This document shows, piece after piece, positions 1 to 10,677 of a stretch of 64,000 nt of DNA (position 1 is the stretch's first letter; every line of letters starts with the position of its first letter). The notes below the pieces were generated by a model. The model was not told where the DNA came from and searched no databases. It was given only the letters and a program-made list of their open reading frames with translations. Source of the stretch: Amycolatopsis oliviviridis. GTDB lineage: Bacteria > Actinomycetota > Actinomycetes > Mycobacteriales > Pseudonocardiaceae. The DNA lies in the NCBI RefSeq assembly GCF_014654365.1, contig NZ_BNAY01000003.1, positions 62,001 to 126,000 of the forward strand. Reading direction: 5' to 3'. Both the position numbers and the translations under genes were made by a program.

Positions 1-265
1 GCGCGTCGAGCGGCTCCGGCGAGTCCAGGAGTTCGCGAGCCTTCGCGGCCTGGCCGTCGAATCTGTCGCGGAGCACCGTCTCGACCAAGGCCTCCCGCGT
101 CGGGAAGTGCCGGTAGAGCGTACCGATGCCGACCCCGGCCCGGCGGGCGATCTCTTCCAGCGAGGCCTCGACCCCGTGCGCGGCGAAAGCGTGCCTCGCC
201 TCTTCGAGGAGGCGCTCGTAGTTGCGCCGGGCGTCCGCGCGCAGCGGTTTCTTCTCCGTGTCCAT
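1..265 (-). CDS. TetR-family transcriptional regulator (N-terminal part; continues past the window edge)
   Basis: A repressor-type DNA-binding protein, visible only from its ATG at 265 down to the window edge (about 88 residues). The N-terminus shows a standard TetR helix-turn-helix: LEEIARRAGVGIGTLYRHFP, preceded by a short basic arm rich in Lys and Arg. The ligand-binding domain lies outside the window. It is divergent from two F420-type oxidoreductase genes. Two palindromes lie in the 94-base gap between them, so it probably represses itself and those genes. The family call is secure from the HTH; the inducer is unknown. Confidence 0.9.
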   Translation of the reverse strand, partial: MDTEKKPLRADARRNYERLLEEARHAFAAHGVEASLEEIARRAGVGIGTLYRHFPTREALVETVLRDRFDGQAAKARELLDSPEPLDA

Positions 266-293
266 CGCGCTCCAGAGCTTAGTCTCGACAAAT

Positions 294-339
294 CGGAGGC
301 ACCCTCCGTATAGTCGGGCAGGTAAACGGAGGCTGCCTC
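294..339. promoter_or_regulatory. Two tandem operator-like palindromes between tetR and the oxidoreductase genes
   Basis: CGGAGG-CAC-CCTCCG lies at 294-308 and GAGGC-T-GCCTC at 329-339. Both carry the core ACGGAGGC or TCGGAGGC preceded by A's, and their left edges are about 33 bases apart, or three helical turns. They lie between the divergent start codons, which is where a TetR dimer normally binds. Binding by the adjacent regulator is inferred. Confidence 0.6.
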
Positions 340-359
340 ATGTTAGCTGGGGAGAACTG

Positions 360-1268
360 ATGGACCTGATCGAAGAGACGCGCGACCGGTTGGGGCCGGT
401 CGGCGTCTGGCTGCCGCTCGCGCCGCTGGCCTCACCGCCCGACGCGGAACTGCGCGCGATGCGACGGCTGGAGGAACTGGGGTATCGCACCGTGTGGGGC
501 GGCGAGGGCCCGGGCGGCCGGGAGCTGTTCGCGCACAGTGCCATCGCGCTCGCTTCCACCGATCGTGTGGTGATCGGCACCGGGATCGCCAACATGTGGT
601 CGCGACCGGCCTACACCACCCAGAGCGGCGGGCGGACGCTCGCGCACGCCTTTCCCGGCCGGTTCGTCCTCGGTGTCGGGATCGGCCACCCGAGCCAGGC
701 AGCGAAGGCTGGTTCGGACTACCGGCCGCTTAAACAGACCAGGGAGTACCTCGCGGCGATGTCGGCCGCCGAGGCCGAATTCCCTTCACCCGTCCCGTTT
801 CCGACGATCCTCGCGGCCGTCGGCCCGAAGATGCTCGAACTCGCGCGAGACCTGACGGACGGCGCGCACCCGTTCGCTCAGCCCTTCGAGCACACGCCGT
901 ACTCCCGCGAGATCCTCGGCGAGGACAAGCTGCTCGTTCCCACCCATTCGGTCCTGCTCGGCGACCGCGAGGAGGCTCGGGCGGACGTCGCGAAGAACAT
1001 CGGCCTGATGAAGCGGTACGGCATCCCGCACTACTTCAACGGCTGGAAGCGGCTGGGCTACACCGACGCCGACATCGACGGCGTCAGCGACCGGCTCGTG
1101 GACGGGTTGACCGCGTGGGGCGACGAGGAGCGGATCGCCGGGCGGATCAAGGAACTCGTCGACGCCGGGGCGGACACCGTGCTCGTCAGCCCGGTGGGCG
1201 ACGACCTCGACACGATGGTGACCCACCTGGAGCGGCTCGCGCCGTCACTGACGGAGGTGACCAGGTGA
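360..1268 (+). CDS. LLM-class F420-dependent oxidoreductase (TIGR03620-like)
   Basis: A luciferase-like (TIM-barrel) enzyme of 302 residues that probably uses coenzyme F420 for hydride transfer; the substrate is unknown. Family marks include the N-terminal GVWLPLAPLASPP, the conserved LGYRTVWGGEG (about residues 36-46), GRFVLGVGIGHPSQ in the middle and the C-terminal DAGADTVLVSPVG. The start is the ATG at 360, with GGGGAG just upstream; a longer frame runs upstream through the operators and is not used. The stop overlaps the next gene's GTG start in GTGA, so the two paralogues are translationally coupled. Control is probably by the divergent TetR protein. Confidence 0.88.
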   Translation: MDLIEETRDRLGPVGVWLPLAPLASPPDAELRAMRRLEELGYRTVWGGEGPGGRELFAHSAIALASTDRVVIGTGIANMWSRPAYTTQSGGRTLAHAFPGRFVLGVGIGHPSQAAKAGSDYRPLKQTREYLAAMSAAEAEFPSPVPFPTILAAVGPKMLELARDLTDGAHPFAQPFEHTPYSREILGEDKLLVPTHSVLLGDREEARADVAKNIGLMKRYGIPHYFNGWKRLGYTDADIDGVSDRLVDGLTAWGDEERIAGRIKELVDAGADTVLVSPVGDDLDTMVTHLERLAPSLTEVTR

Positions 1269-2101
1269 GTGTCGGGATCTGGACGTTCTCGTTCGACGGC
1301 AAGGAAATCGGCGAAGTCCGCGAGGCCGCCGCAGAAGTCGAAGAGCTGGGGTTCGACACGCTGTGGTTCGGGGAACACCTCGGGCGCGAGGCCTTCACGC
1401 AGGCGGGCCTGCTGCTGGCGGCGACGTCCCGGCTGAGGGTCGCCACCGGGATCGCGCGGTTCGACCAGCGGGAACCGGCCACCGCCGCGGCCGCCGGGCG
1501 GACACTCGCGGAGGCCTATCCGGACCGGTTCATCCTCGGGCTGGGCGGACACCGGCGGGGCACGAAACCGCTGGAAGCCATGCGCGGATACCTCGACGGC
1601 ATGGACGGGGCCGAACTGTCCACACCGGACTCCCCGCATCGGCGGCTGCTGGCCGCGCTCGGGCCGAAGATGCTCTCCCTGGCGGCGGAACGCGCCGACG
1701 GGGCGCATCCGTACTTCGTCCCTGTCGAGCACACCGCACAGGCACGGGAGGTCATGGGACCCGAGGCCTTCCTCGCCGTCGAGCAGGCCGTCGTGCTGGG
1801 TTCGGACCGGGAGATCGCGCGGCGGCACGTGTCGGCGTATCTGGAACTGGCGGCCCATCATCAGGCGAATCTGCGGCGCTTCGGGTTCACCGAAGAGGAT
1901 TACGGCTCCGAAAGCCTCGTGGACGCGCTGGTCGCCGTCGGGGAGGACGCGATCCAGGCGCGGGTGCGGGAGCATCTGGACGCGGGCGCGGACCATGTCT
2001 GCCTGCAGGTCCTGACCGGGGACGAGCGGATCCCGCTGGCCGAATGGCGGGTTTTGTCGGGGGTGGGCGGTAGCGTGCGGAAGCGTGACGTCACCGGCTG
2101 A
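1265..2101 (+). CDS. LLM-class F420-dependent oxidoreductase, second copy
   Basis: A 278-residue paralogue of the preceding enzyme, with the same order of blocks: VGIWTFSFDGKEIGEV, LGFDTLWFGEHLGREAF, DRFILGLGGHRRG and the C-terminal DAGADHVCLQVL. It starts at the GTG overlapping the upstream stop, with GGAGGTG about 5 bases before it. Tandem pairs suggest either a heterodimer or two substrates of one pathway; the sequence does not decide. Its end overlaps the ankyrin gene by 17 bases, which makes a three-gene operon likely. Confidence 0.87.
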   Translation: MSVGIWTFSFDGKEIGEVREAAAEVEELGFDTLWFGEHLGREAFTQAGLLLAATSRLRVATGIARFDQREPATAAAAGRTLAEAYPDRFILGLGGHRRGTKPLEAMRGYLDGMDGAELSTPDSPHRRLLAALGPKMLSLAAERADGAHPYFVPVEHTAQAREVMGPEAFLAVEQAVVLGSDREIARRHVSAYLELAAHHQANLRRFGFTEEDYGSESLVDALVAVGEDAIQARVREHLDAGADHVCLQVLTGDERIPLAEWRVLSGVGGSVRKRDVTG

Positions 2102-3041
2102 ACTCGCTTTCGAGCAGGCACGGGAATTGATCGACGCGCGGGACCTAGCCGGTCTCGCACGCCTGATCGGCGACCTGCCCACGCTCGTCCACGCCCACGG
2201 GAAGAACGGGAACGACCTGCTCGGCATGGCCACCGCCACCCGCGACGAGCGGCTGTGCCGGATCCTGCTCGATCACGGGGCAGATCCGGCGTCGGCCAAC
2301 GTGCACGGCTGGACGGCGTTGCACCAGGCCGGCTACGTCGGCCTGCCGCTGCTGGTCACGATGCTGCTCGACGCGGGCGCCCCGGTCGACGTGCCCGCTC
2401 GCGGCGATGGCGGGACACCGCTGGTGGTCGCGTTGTTCTGGGGTCACCGCGAGGCCGCCGAGGTACTGGCCGCGCGGGACCTCGCCCCCGGCAACCTCCG
2501 GGTGGCGGCGGGACTCGGCCGGGCCGGCCTGCTCGACGAGTTGCTCGCACCGGACGGCACGCTCTCCCCCGCGGCGGGCGCGCACCGCGAATTCCACCGG
2601 CCGCACAGCGGTTTCCCGGAATGGCGGCCGAGCGACGATCCGGCCGAGATCGTCGACGAGGCGCTGTCTTGGGCCGCGCGGAACGACCGGTCTTCAGCCA
2701 TACGGACCCTGGTGGCACGGGGCGCCCGGGTGGATGCCGACGTCTACCGGGGCACGGCCCTGACCTGGGCCGCCGCACAGGGGAAGGCTTCGGCGATCAG
2801 GACCTTGGCCGAACTGGGCGCTTCGGTGAACCGCCAGGGGAAGTTCGGTGGGCTTTCGCACGGTGAGGGCGTCACTGCGCTACACCTCGCCGTGCAGGGC
2901 GGGCACGTCGACGCGGTGCGCGCGTTGCTGGCGGCGGGGGCGGACCCCTCGCTGGAGGATTCTCTGTACTCGTCTTCGGCTTTGGGGTGGGCCGAGCACT
3001 TCGAGCAGGCGGAGATCTTAACAATGCTGCGGAGTGCCTGA
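2085..3041 (+). CDS. Ankyrin-repeat protein
   Basis: A soluble 318-residue protein built largely of ankyrin repeats, which mediate protein-protein contacts. Clear repeats are LLDHGADPASANVHGWTALH (residues 62-81), MLLDAGAPVDVP, TLAELGASVNRQG and, near the C-terminus, GVTALHLAVQGGHVDAV followed by LLAAGADPSLED. No enzymatic domain or signal peptide is visible. It begins at a GTG inside the 3' end of the upstream oxidoreductase gene. Its partner is unknown. It is the last typical high-GC gene before the AT-rich island. Confidence 0.85.
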   Translation: MTSPAELAFEQARELIDARDLAGLARLIGDLPTLVHAHGKNGNDLLGMATATRDERLCRILLDHGADPASANVHGWTALHQAGYVGLPLLVTMLLDAGAPVDVPARGDGGTPLVVALFWGHREAAEVLAARDLAPGNLRVAAGLGRAGLLDELLAPDGTLSPAAGAHREFHRPHSGFPEWRPSDDPAEIVDEALSWAARNDRSSAIRTLVARGARVDADVYRGTALTWAAAQGKASAIRTLAELGASVNRQGKFGGLSHGEGVTALHLAVQGGHVDAVRALLAAGADPSLEDSLYSSSALGWAEHFEQAEILTMLRSA

Positions 3042-3133
3042 GCTTTAACAGAAGCCTGCCCCATCTTCACTAAAGACAGACTCTCAAATTAACCAAATTA
3101 CATTACGACTTCAATTACGCGAAATCCGGTCCA

Positions 3134-3736
3134 TTAAAACACAAATTCACTCTTAAGTAAGCGATCTAATTCTCTTACGAAATCTCGGCAACAAATAGCA
3201 CATTCCCTTACGCATCCATCTTTTACCGCCAATCGGTCACCGAAGACCTTAACTCCAACTAAATTCATCTTTTTTATTACCGCAGCTAAGTTGCCTCTCT
3301 GTCTCCTCGTAATCTTTCCAGCAGCATGCAAAGTCGCGTTTCGCACCTCTACATACCCTTCAATTTTTTGATAGACCCCTATCTTCAGAAAATCGATCTC
3401 AAGCCAGTTTACTGCAGCTTTTCTGATTGAATCCCAAGATCCGTCGATTGATTTCTTCTTATCCTTGTAAAGCGAATCAAGGATCGGATTGGCGACGTGC
3501 AAAACCCGAGAATCTATGCATTCCATAACCCTGTCGAAAGTAAATACCTCGACCGCACTCACGCATCGACTAATTTGCGTTAGCGACGCTAGCGTCAGAT
3601 TCAAGGTTGCCCCGCCGACTGAGGCGCCTTGTAAACCTACACCTGCAAGTTGACCGCCAAAGCTTCTCTCCCACTCCGCAGCAACGAGCATGATCTCCCG
3701 AGTAGCCCGGTCCGCACTCTCACTCAAAAAGGGCAT
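3134..3736 (-). CDS. HEPN-motif protein, probable RNase effector of the RT system
   Basis: A largely helical 200-residue protein. Residues 132-137 read RNATLH, an Rx4H motif as found in the catalytic site of HEPN ribonucleases, inside a predicted helix (EGYVEVRNATLHAAGKI). A Cys cluster (CVRECAICC, residues 175-183) follows. I chose the ATG at 3736 because GGAGGAG lies upstream of it; an in-frame ATG at 3760 lacks a good site. The gene overlaps the end of the reverse transcriptase gene by 13 bases in another frame, so translation is probably coupled. HEPN proteins often cleave RNA in abortive-infection systems; that role is inferred. Codon use is AT-rich. Confidence 0.65.
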   Translation of the reverse strand: MPFLSESADRATREIMLVAAEWERSFGGQLAGVGLQGASVGGATLNLTLASLTQISRCVSAVEVFTFDRVMECIDSRVLHVANPILDSLYKDKKKSIDGSWDSIRKAAVNWLEIDFLKIGVYQKIEGYVEVRNATLHAAGKITRRQRGNLAAVIKKMNLVGVKVFGDRLAVKDGCVRECAICCRDFVRELDRLLKSEFVF

Positions 3737-5217
3737 ATCAGAGAATTCTCCTCCACCCATTCCACGATTTTCCGATCAAGAGCACTGGTCGGCCGAAGCG
3801 ACCTGGGAGCCGCCGGTAAAATTCCGTTAAAAGCGGCCGCAAGATACGGGTGACCCAGCCGGGTCGCTCGCAAGCTCACATTGTTCCACAAGTCAACGCC
3901 CAAGTCACTATTCCGAGCCAACGCCCAAACTGCCTCTGATCGGTTTATCTCAAGAGAGTTTCTAGTCTCGCCTATTAGCCACTCATGAAAACTTTCAGGA
4001 TAATTCCTCGGAATATTACCGCCCTCCGCCACCACATGTAGCAGCCAAAGATTTTGCCACTTTGTCAAAGGCAAACTCGCAGTCGCTTTCAGTATCACAT
4101 CTTGCACTTTTCCAGGATACAATCCGGCCTGCGACAGCATGTAGCTCGCAACAGCGGGAGTTACCTGAGGCTCCCACCGAAGAACATCGTGACAAAAAGT
4201 CAATCCAGAGGAGTCATTCTCGCCCTGCAAAACATCGAAGGCAAGCTTCACTAATCTGATTATTTCAATCTCTTTACCTACGTCAACCTTATCAGCTTCC
4301 TTTCGCTCAAACTTCCAATATTCGAGTATTTTTATTGCCACATCCGAAGAAACGTCGGATGCGTCAGCAGTCAGGGCGCCGTCCTCGTAGCCAAGTAAAG
4401 TAAGGTCTTCTTCCACTTCGCCAGATATCTCCTGAAGGCGTTCAGCTGGCGCATTGACAATGCCCTCATATCGATCACGACCTACATAGAACGTCTTACG
4501 TTCATTTACAAATAAGCCGAGCGACCTTGCCTCTTCATCAAATATATCAAGCGCCACCACGCAATCGATCGCACTGGCGGCACCGATCCGAAAGTCGTCC
4601 GCATATCGCCAAACACTTAATCCACGAAGCAGTAGCCTTCGATGAAGCTCGCTTGCATAAACCTCCGCGACTCGAGTACTTGGCGGACTACCGTGGGGAA
4701 TACCATTACGACCACCCGAAATACCTAGATAGAATCGCCTTAACCACTCAACTGCTTCCCAGCGTCCGGTGACTTGAACAAGTTCTTGCGCGATTCGATC
4801 GGTTGGTATCGAACTGTGGAAGTTAGCCAAGTCGGTCGAGACTATGAACCGCGATGCCGAATCCACGAGTGGCGCCTTGAGAAACTGGTCGTAATGATCG
4901 GCCGTTCTATTAACTGGTGTCAAATCAGCATCAAGATAACTAACTACCGCACGATATAGCACTCGTTCAACCAAGGGAAGTAGCGCAACTGGCCTTCTTC
5001 CATACCGCCACTTACTCGCCGATATCTCACTCATCTGAGACAAGTCGATTCCAGCCTGACCAATCTCCGAAACAAAGTCAGAAACAAAGTCAGGCTCATC
5101 GCTTGCAAAATCGTTCACCAACGGAGTTGGAACCAGGTCCGACTTCCAGATCGACTCGCTTAACACTGCCTCTTTGATATTTAAGTCTCGAAGAAGGCGG
5201 GAACCCAGCATAAGCAT
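3724..5217 (-). CDS. Reverse transcriptase of the Abi/UG (defence-associated) type
   Basis: A 497-residue RNA-directed polymerase. Fingers and palm motifs appear in order: RPVALLPLVERVLYRAV (residues 75-91), motif A with Asp129 in VSTDLANFHSSIP, motif B GIPHGSPPS (172-180), catalytic RYADDF with YADD at 205-208, and LGLFVNERKTF (233-243). Residues 250-497 look helical, as in the C-terminal repeats of Abi-type RTs. There are no maturase or HNH parts and no intron. With a HEPN gene directly downstream, the pair looks like a split version of the AbiA layout (RT, helical repeats, HEPN). The ATG at 5217 is the first in frame and follows a TAG; no clear ribosome site is seen. Confidence 0.85.
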   Translation of the reverse strand: MLMLGSRLLRDLNIKEAVLSESIWKSDLVPTPLVNDFASDEPDFVSDFVSEIGQAGIDLSQMSEISASKWRYGRRPVALLPLVERVLYRAVVSYLDADLTPVNRTADHYDQFLKAPLVDSASRFIVSTDLANFHSSIPTDRIAQELVQVTGRWEAVEWLRRFYLGISGGRNGIPHGSPPSTRVAEVYASELHRRLLLRGLSVWRYADDFRIGAASAIDCVVALDIFDEEARSLGLFVNERKTFYVGRDRYEGIVNAPAERLQEISGEVEEDLTLLGYEDGALTADASDVSSDVAIKILEYWKFERKEADKVDVGKEIEIIRLVKLAFDVLQGENDSSGLTFCHDVLRWEPQVTPAVASYMLSQAGLYPGKVQDVILKATASLPLTKWQNLWLLHVVAEGGNIPRNYPESFHEWLIGETRNSLEINRSEAVWALARNSDLGVDLWNNVSLRATRLGHPYLAAAFNGILPAAPRSLRPTSALDRKIVEWVEENSLICPF

Positions 5218-5238
5218 GAGAACATGCTACGGCCCAAG

Positions 5239-5314
5239 GCCGACAATATCTAGCGAATATCGGCAGATTTTGGACCGACACCGGTCGCGACAGGTTCAGC
5301 ATCATGGCAGAACC
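5239..5314 (-). ncRNA. Candidate structured RNA or 5' leader of the reverse transcriptase gene
   Basis: Three inverted repeats follow one another just upstream of the RT start: GCCGA.../TATCGGC at 5239-5264, GACCG-ACAC-CGGTC at 5273-5286 and GGTTC.../GAACC at 5293-5314, with 7-9 bases between them. Several defence RTs use a noncoding RNA encoded beside the gene as template or cofactor. The stems are short and could be chance or part of a leader, so this is only a candidate. Confidence 0.3.
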
Positions 5315-5450
5315 AGGCGAGCAGCTGGCCGAACGCGCTTAGTAATAGATCGCGCACTCTTCGCAGCATCTCTAGTGCTCCTAGTTTCTAATGCAGGGCA
5401 CGCCTTGAACGCCCTTATGCACCCTAACTCGACTCTTTCTCTAGCGAGAT

Positions 5451-5715
5451 TCTGATCCACGCGGCGTTTGGCGTCTCGCAGCCCAGATCGCGAAGACCCA
5501 CGGCGCGCAGGTGATCGACACGACAAGAGTGATCAAGCGCGAATTTCTCCCACAATCTCGACACTGATGAACTCACCGACTACCGACTGCGGACATCACA
5601 GCCGGGGTTCACCCGCCAAACTGGGCCCGCCTGCCACTCGTCCTGACCGCTCTCCTCGAGAACAGGCGACCCAGGCCTGTCAGCAACACTCTCCATCGCC
5701 TACCGGTGGACAAGT
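5451..5715. other. Intergenic stretch with a possible gene remnant
   Basis: High-GC sequence between the RT island and the SnoaL gene. On the plus strand an open stretch from about 5450 to the TGA near 5570 reads as a plausible protein C-terminus (WRLAAQIAKTHGAQVIDTT is part of it), but it begins right after an in-frame TAG and has no start. It may be the tail of a gene broken when the island entered. A 6-bp stem lies at 5662-5680. I see nothing else I can name. Confidence 0.25.
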
Positions 5716-5757
5716 GGAGTCTGTAGTCCGTATCTTCAAAGACGGACTACAGACTCC
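5716..5757. promoter_or_regulatory. Perfect 16-bp inverted repeat before the SnoaL gene (operator or hairpin)
   Basis: The arms are GGAGTCTGTAGTCCGT (5716-5731) and its exact complement (5742-5757), with a 10-base centre. It ends 26 bases before the SnoaL start codon. The spacing suits a dimeric repressor binding in the promoter; there is no T-tract for a terminator. Its regulator is not identifiable here. Confidence 0.55.
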
Positions 5758-5783
5758 GTTTCTTGTCTGACTGGGAGACCTTC

Positions 5784-6677
5784 ATGACCACACCCCACGA
5801 CGTCTTCGCCACGCTTTCCGAGCGCGTAACCGCCCGGAACTGGGAAGCACTCTTCGACCTCTACGCGGAAGACGCCGTCGTCGAAAACCCGCAGCGCCCG
5901 CCCGTCCCGGCCCGCTTCGAGGGCCGCGAGACGCTCCGCAAGAACTTCGGCGGAGGCTTCAACGTGCGCATGAGCAGGGCGGACGTCCTGATTCACGGGA
6001 CGACCGACCCGGAGGTGATCATCGCCGAGTACCGCAACGTCGGCGAGGCGCTGGACTCCGGGAAGTCCTTCGACATCGCCAACATCCAGCTCCTCCGGGT
6101 GCGCGACGGGCTCATCGCCCACTCACGCGACTACCACGACTACCTGCGCCTCACCGCGGCGCGCGATGGCTTGGAGGACCTGAAGAAGAGTTACGACACC
6201 GCGGAGCGCGAGCTCACGCCGGTTCCGCCGCGCCCCGCGTTGACGGCCGATCCGAAGAGCCCGCGCGGCGTCTTCGAGCGGCTCGTCCATGGCGTCGCGG
6301 ACGGCGATTGGGCCGGGCTGCCGGAGCTCTACGCCGAGGAAACCCATGTCACGCACCCGTTCCTGCCCGGAGCAGACACCTTGAAGACCCGGGAGGACCT
6401 GCGTGAGCACTTCAAGTTCGGCGAGCGGGGCAAGGTCCGGTTCCAGGTCCGGGACCTGGTGATCCACGAGACCCTCGACCCCGAGGTCGTGATCGGCGAG
6501 TTCAACTACCAGGGCACGGCCGGGGACAGCCCGGAGTTCCGGCTCTCCAACATCTTCGTGCTGCGCGTACGCGACGGGCTGATCGTCGAATCCCGCGACT
6601 ACGCCGACCATCTCGCCATCGCGGCCGCCACCGGACGACTCGACGAACTGGTCGCCCGGGTCCAGGACGGCGTCTAA
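5784..6677 (+). CDS. Tandem SnoaL-like (NTF2-fold) protein
   Basis: A 297-residue protein made of two SnoaL/NTF2-like domains in tandem (about residues 5-125 and 155-290). The halves share blocks: DPEVIIAEY with DPEVVIGEF, and RVRDGLIAHSRDYHDYL with RVRDGLIVESRDYADHL. Such pockets act as small isomerases or cyclases, or bind ligands; the substrate is not evident. The ATG at 5784 has GGGAGA 5 bases upstream. A strong palindrome in front suggests repressor control. Its stop codon overlaps the stop of the convergent DUF397 gene by 4 bases. Confidence 0.8.
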   Translation: MTTPHDVFATLSERVTARNWEALFDLYAEDAVVENPQRPPVPARFEGRETLRKNFGGGFNVRMSRADVLIHGTTDPEVIIAEYRNVGEALDSGKSFDIANIQLLRVRDGLIAHSRDYHDYLRLTAARDGLEDLKKSYDTAERELTPVPPRPALTADPKSPRGVFERLVHGVADGDWAGLPELYAEETHVTHPFLPGADTLKTREDLREHFKFGERGKVRFQVRDLVIHETLDPEVVIGEFNYQGTAGDSPEFRLSNIFVLRVRDGLIVESRDYADHLAIAAATGRLDELVARVQDGV

Positions 6678-6937
6678 CCGGGCAGGTCGAATTCGCCGTC
6701 CTGCACGCCTTTCACGAAGGCGTCCCATTCCGACGGCGTGAACACGAGGACGTCGCCGTCCGGGAGCGACGCCTGGCGCATCGCGGTGTAGGTGACGCCG
6801 TCGGTGTGCGGCACCATCGCGTACTCGACGCAGTCTTCGAGGTTCGCGCCGTCCGGTTCCGCCCGGATCCACTTCGCGTCGCTCAGGTCCAGTTCATGCC
6901 GGATGTGGGCCTTGTCGTCCACCGGCTGCTCACTCAT
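6674..6937 (-). CDS. DUF397 domain protein (orphan)
   Basis: A small 87-residue DUF397 protein, typical of actinomycetes. Family marks are the N-terminal WIRAEPDGANLEDCVEYA and the C-terminal half with FTPSEWDAFVKGVQDGEFD. DUF397 genes normally sit next to an XRE-type helix-turn-helix gene (WhiJ/BldB-type developmental pairs), but none lies beside this one. The start MSEQPVDD at 6937 is preferred to an extension reaching 6991. Its role, perhaps an anti-regulator of an XRE protein elsewhere, is inferred from the family. Confidence 0.85.
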   Translation of the reverse strand: MSEQPVDDKAHIRHELDLSDAKWIRAEPDGANLEDCVEYAMVPHTDGVTYTAMRQASLPDGDVLVFTPSEWDAFVKGVQDGEFDLPG

Positions 6938-7001
6938 GGTGCCCACGCTATCGCTTTCCGGCGCGCAAGCTGAAGGGGACTTTGCCCTCATCAGACGCAG
7001 C

Positions 7002-7044
7002 GAAGGGGCCCTTCACCGCATCGGATGCGGTGAAGGGCCCCTTC
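7002..7044. repeat. Perfect intergenic palindrome downstream of ilvC
   Basis: Two exactly complementary 21-base arms (7002-7022 and 7024-7044) are separated by one base. The core GAAGGGGCCCTTCA is related to the palindromes at 24341 and 37552. A degenerate half copy lies just upstream (6970-6988). It sits 9 bases after the ilvC stop, so a terminator role is likely, though there is no T-tract. Confidence 0.75.
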
Positions 7045-7053
7045 AGCCCAAAA

Positions 7054-10480
<3,427 letters not shown>

Positions 10481-10557
10481 CGCTTGTCTGCCTCGTCTTG
10501 TCTAGTCACTCGTTCGGGTATTCATTGGCTGGCTGGGTAGTGAAATTGTTCCAGGCA

Positions 10558-10595
10558 ACAAAAAACCCCCGCCGACCGGAGTGGTCGCACGAGGG
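10558..10595 (-). terminator. Attenuator terminator of the ilvB leader
   Basis: On the minus strand an RNA stem with CCCTCG pairing CGGGGG at the base and CGACC-ACTCC-GGTCG at the top is followed by a T-run (10559-10565 on the complement, broken once). It lies between the leader peptide and ilvB, so it can stop transcription early when branched-chain aminoacyl-tRNA is plentiful. Confidence 0.85.
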
Positions 10596-10622
10596 TCGCG
10601 CGTCGACGCAGCGGAGAGTTCC

Positions 10623-10670
10623 CTAAGCGTCGACGCGCTTGGGAAGTACGAGGCCGGTCTGCGTTGTCAC
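10623..10670 (-). CDS. ilvB leader peptide (attenuation)
   Basis: A 15-codon ORF starting with GTG: VTTQTGLVLPKRVDA, then TAG. The LVL run and a later Val make it sensitive to leucine and valine tRNA charging, as in known ilv leader peptides. The end of the ORF carries CGCGTCGACGC, the exact complement of which lies at 10599-10609, so ribosome position can decide which RNA stem forms upstream of the terminator. The promoter places the transcription start at or one base before the GTG, so the peptide is probably translated leaderless. It is too short for ordinary gene finding. Confidence 0.8.
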   Translation of the reverse strand: MTTQTGLVLPKRVDA

Positions 10671-10677
10671 GAGAGTG

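Larger units (their letters stand above)
3042..5450. other. AT-rich genomic island holding the RT-HEPN gene pair
   Basis: Base composition changes sharply just after the ankyrin stop codon: A/T runs appear and codons end freely in A or T. High-GC sequence returns near 5450. The island holds two overlapping minus-strand genes (reverse transcriptase, HEPN-motif protein). The 92 bases at 3042-3133 are AT-rich and contain no gene I can see. No integrase, transposase, tRNA or flanking direct repeat is visible, so the mode of arrival is unknown. Horizontal acquisition is inferred from composition alone. Confidence 0.75.

Noticed and set aside
3134..3760. HEPN gene start at the ATG at 3760
   Set aside because: No ribosome site precedes it, while the ATG at 3736 has GGAGGAG upstream and gives a tight 13-base overlap.
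3724..5217. RT as a group II intron maturase, retron RT or diversity-generating retroelement
   Set aside because: No maturase/HNH domains or domain V RNA structure, no avd gene or template/variable repeat pair, and no msr-msd inverted repeat or known retron effector next to it.
5468..5770. Plus-strand ORFs within 5174-5770
   Set aside because: They lack ribosome sites and family-like residues, and run through the hairpins of this region; read as non-coding.
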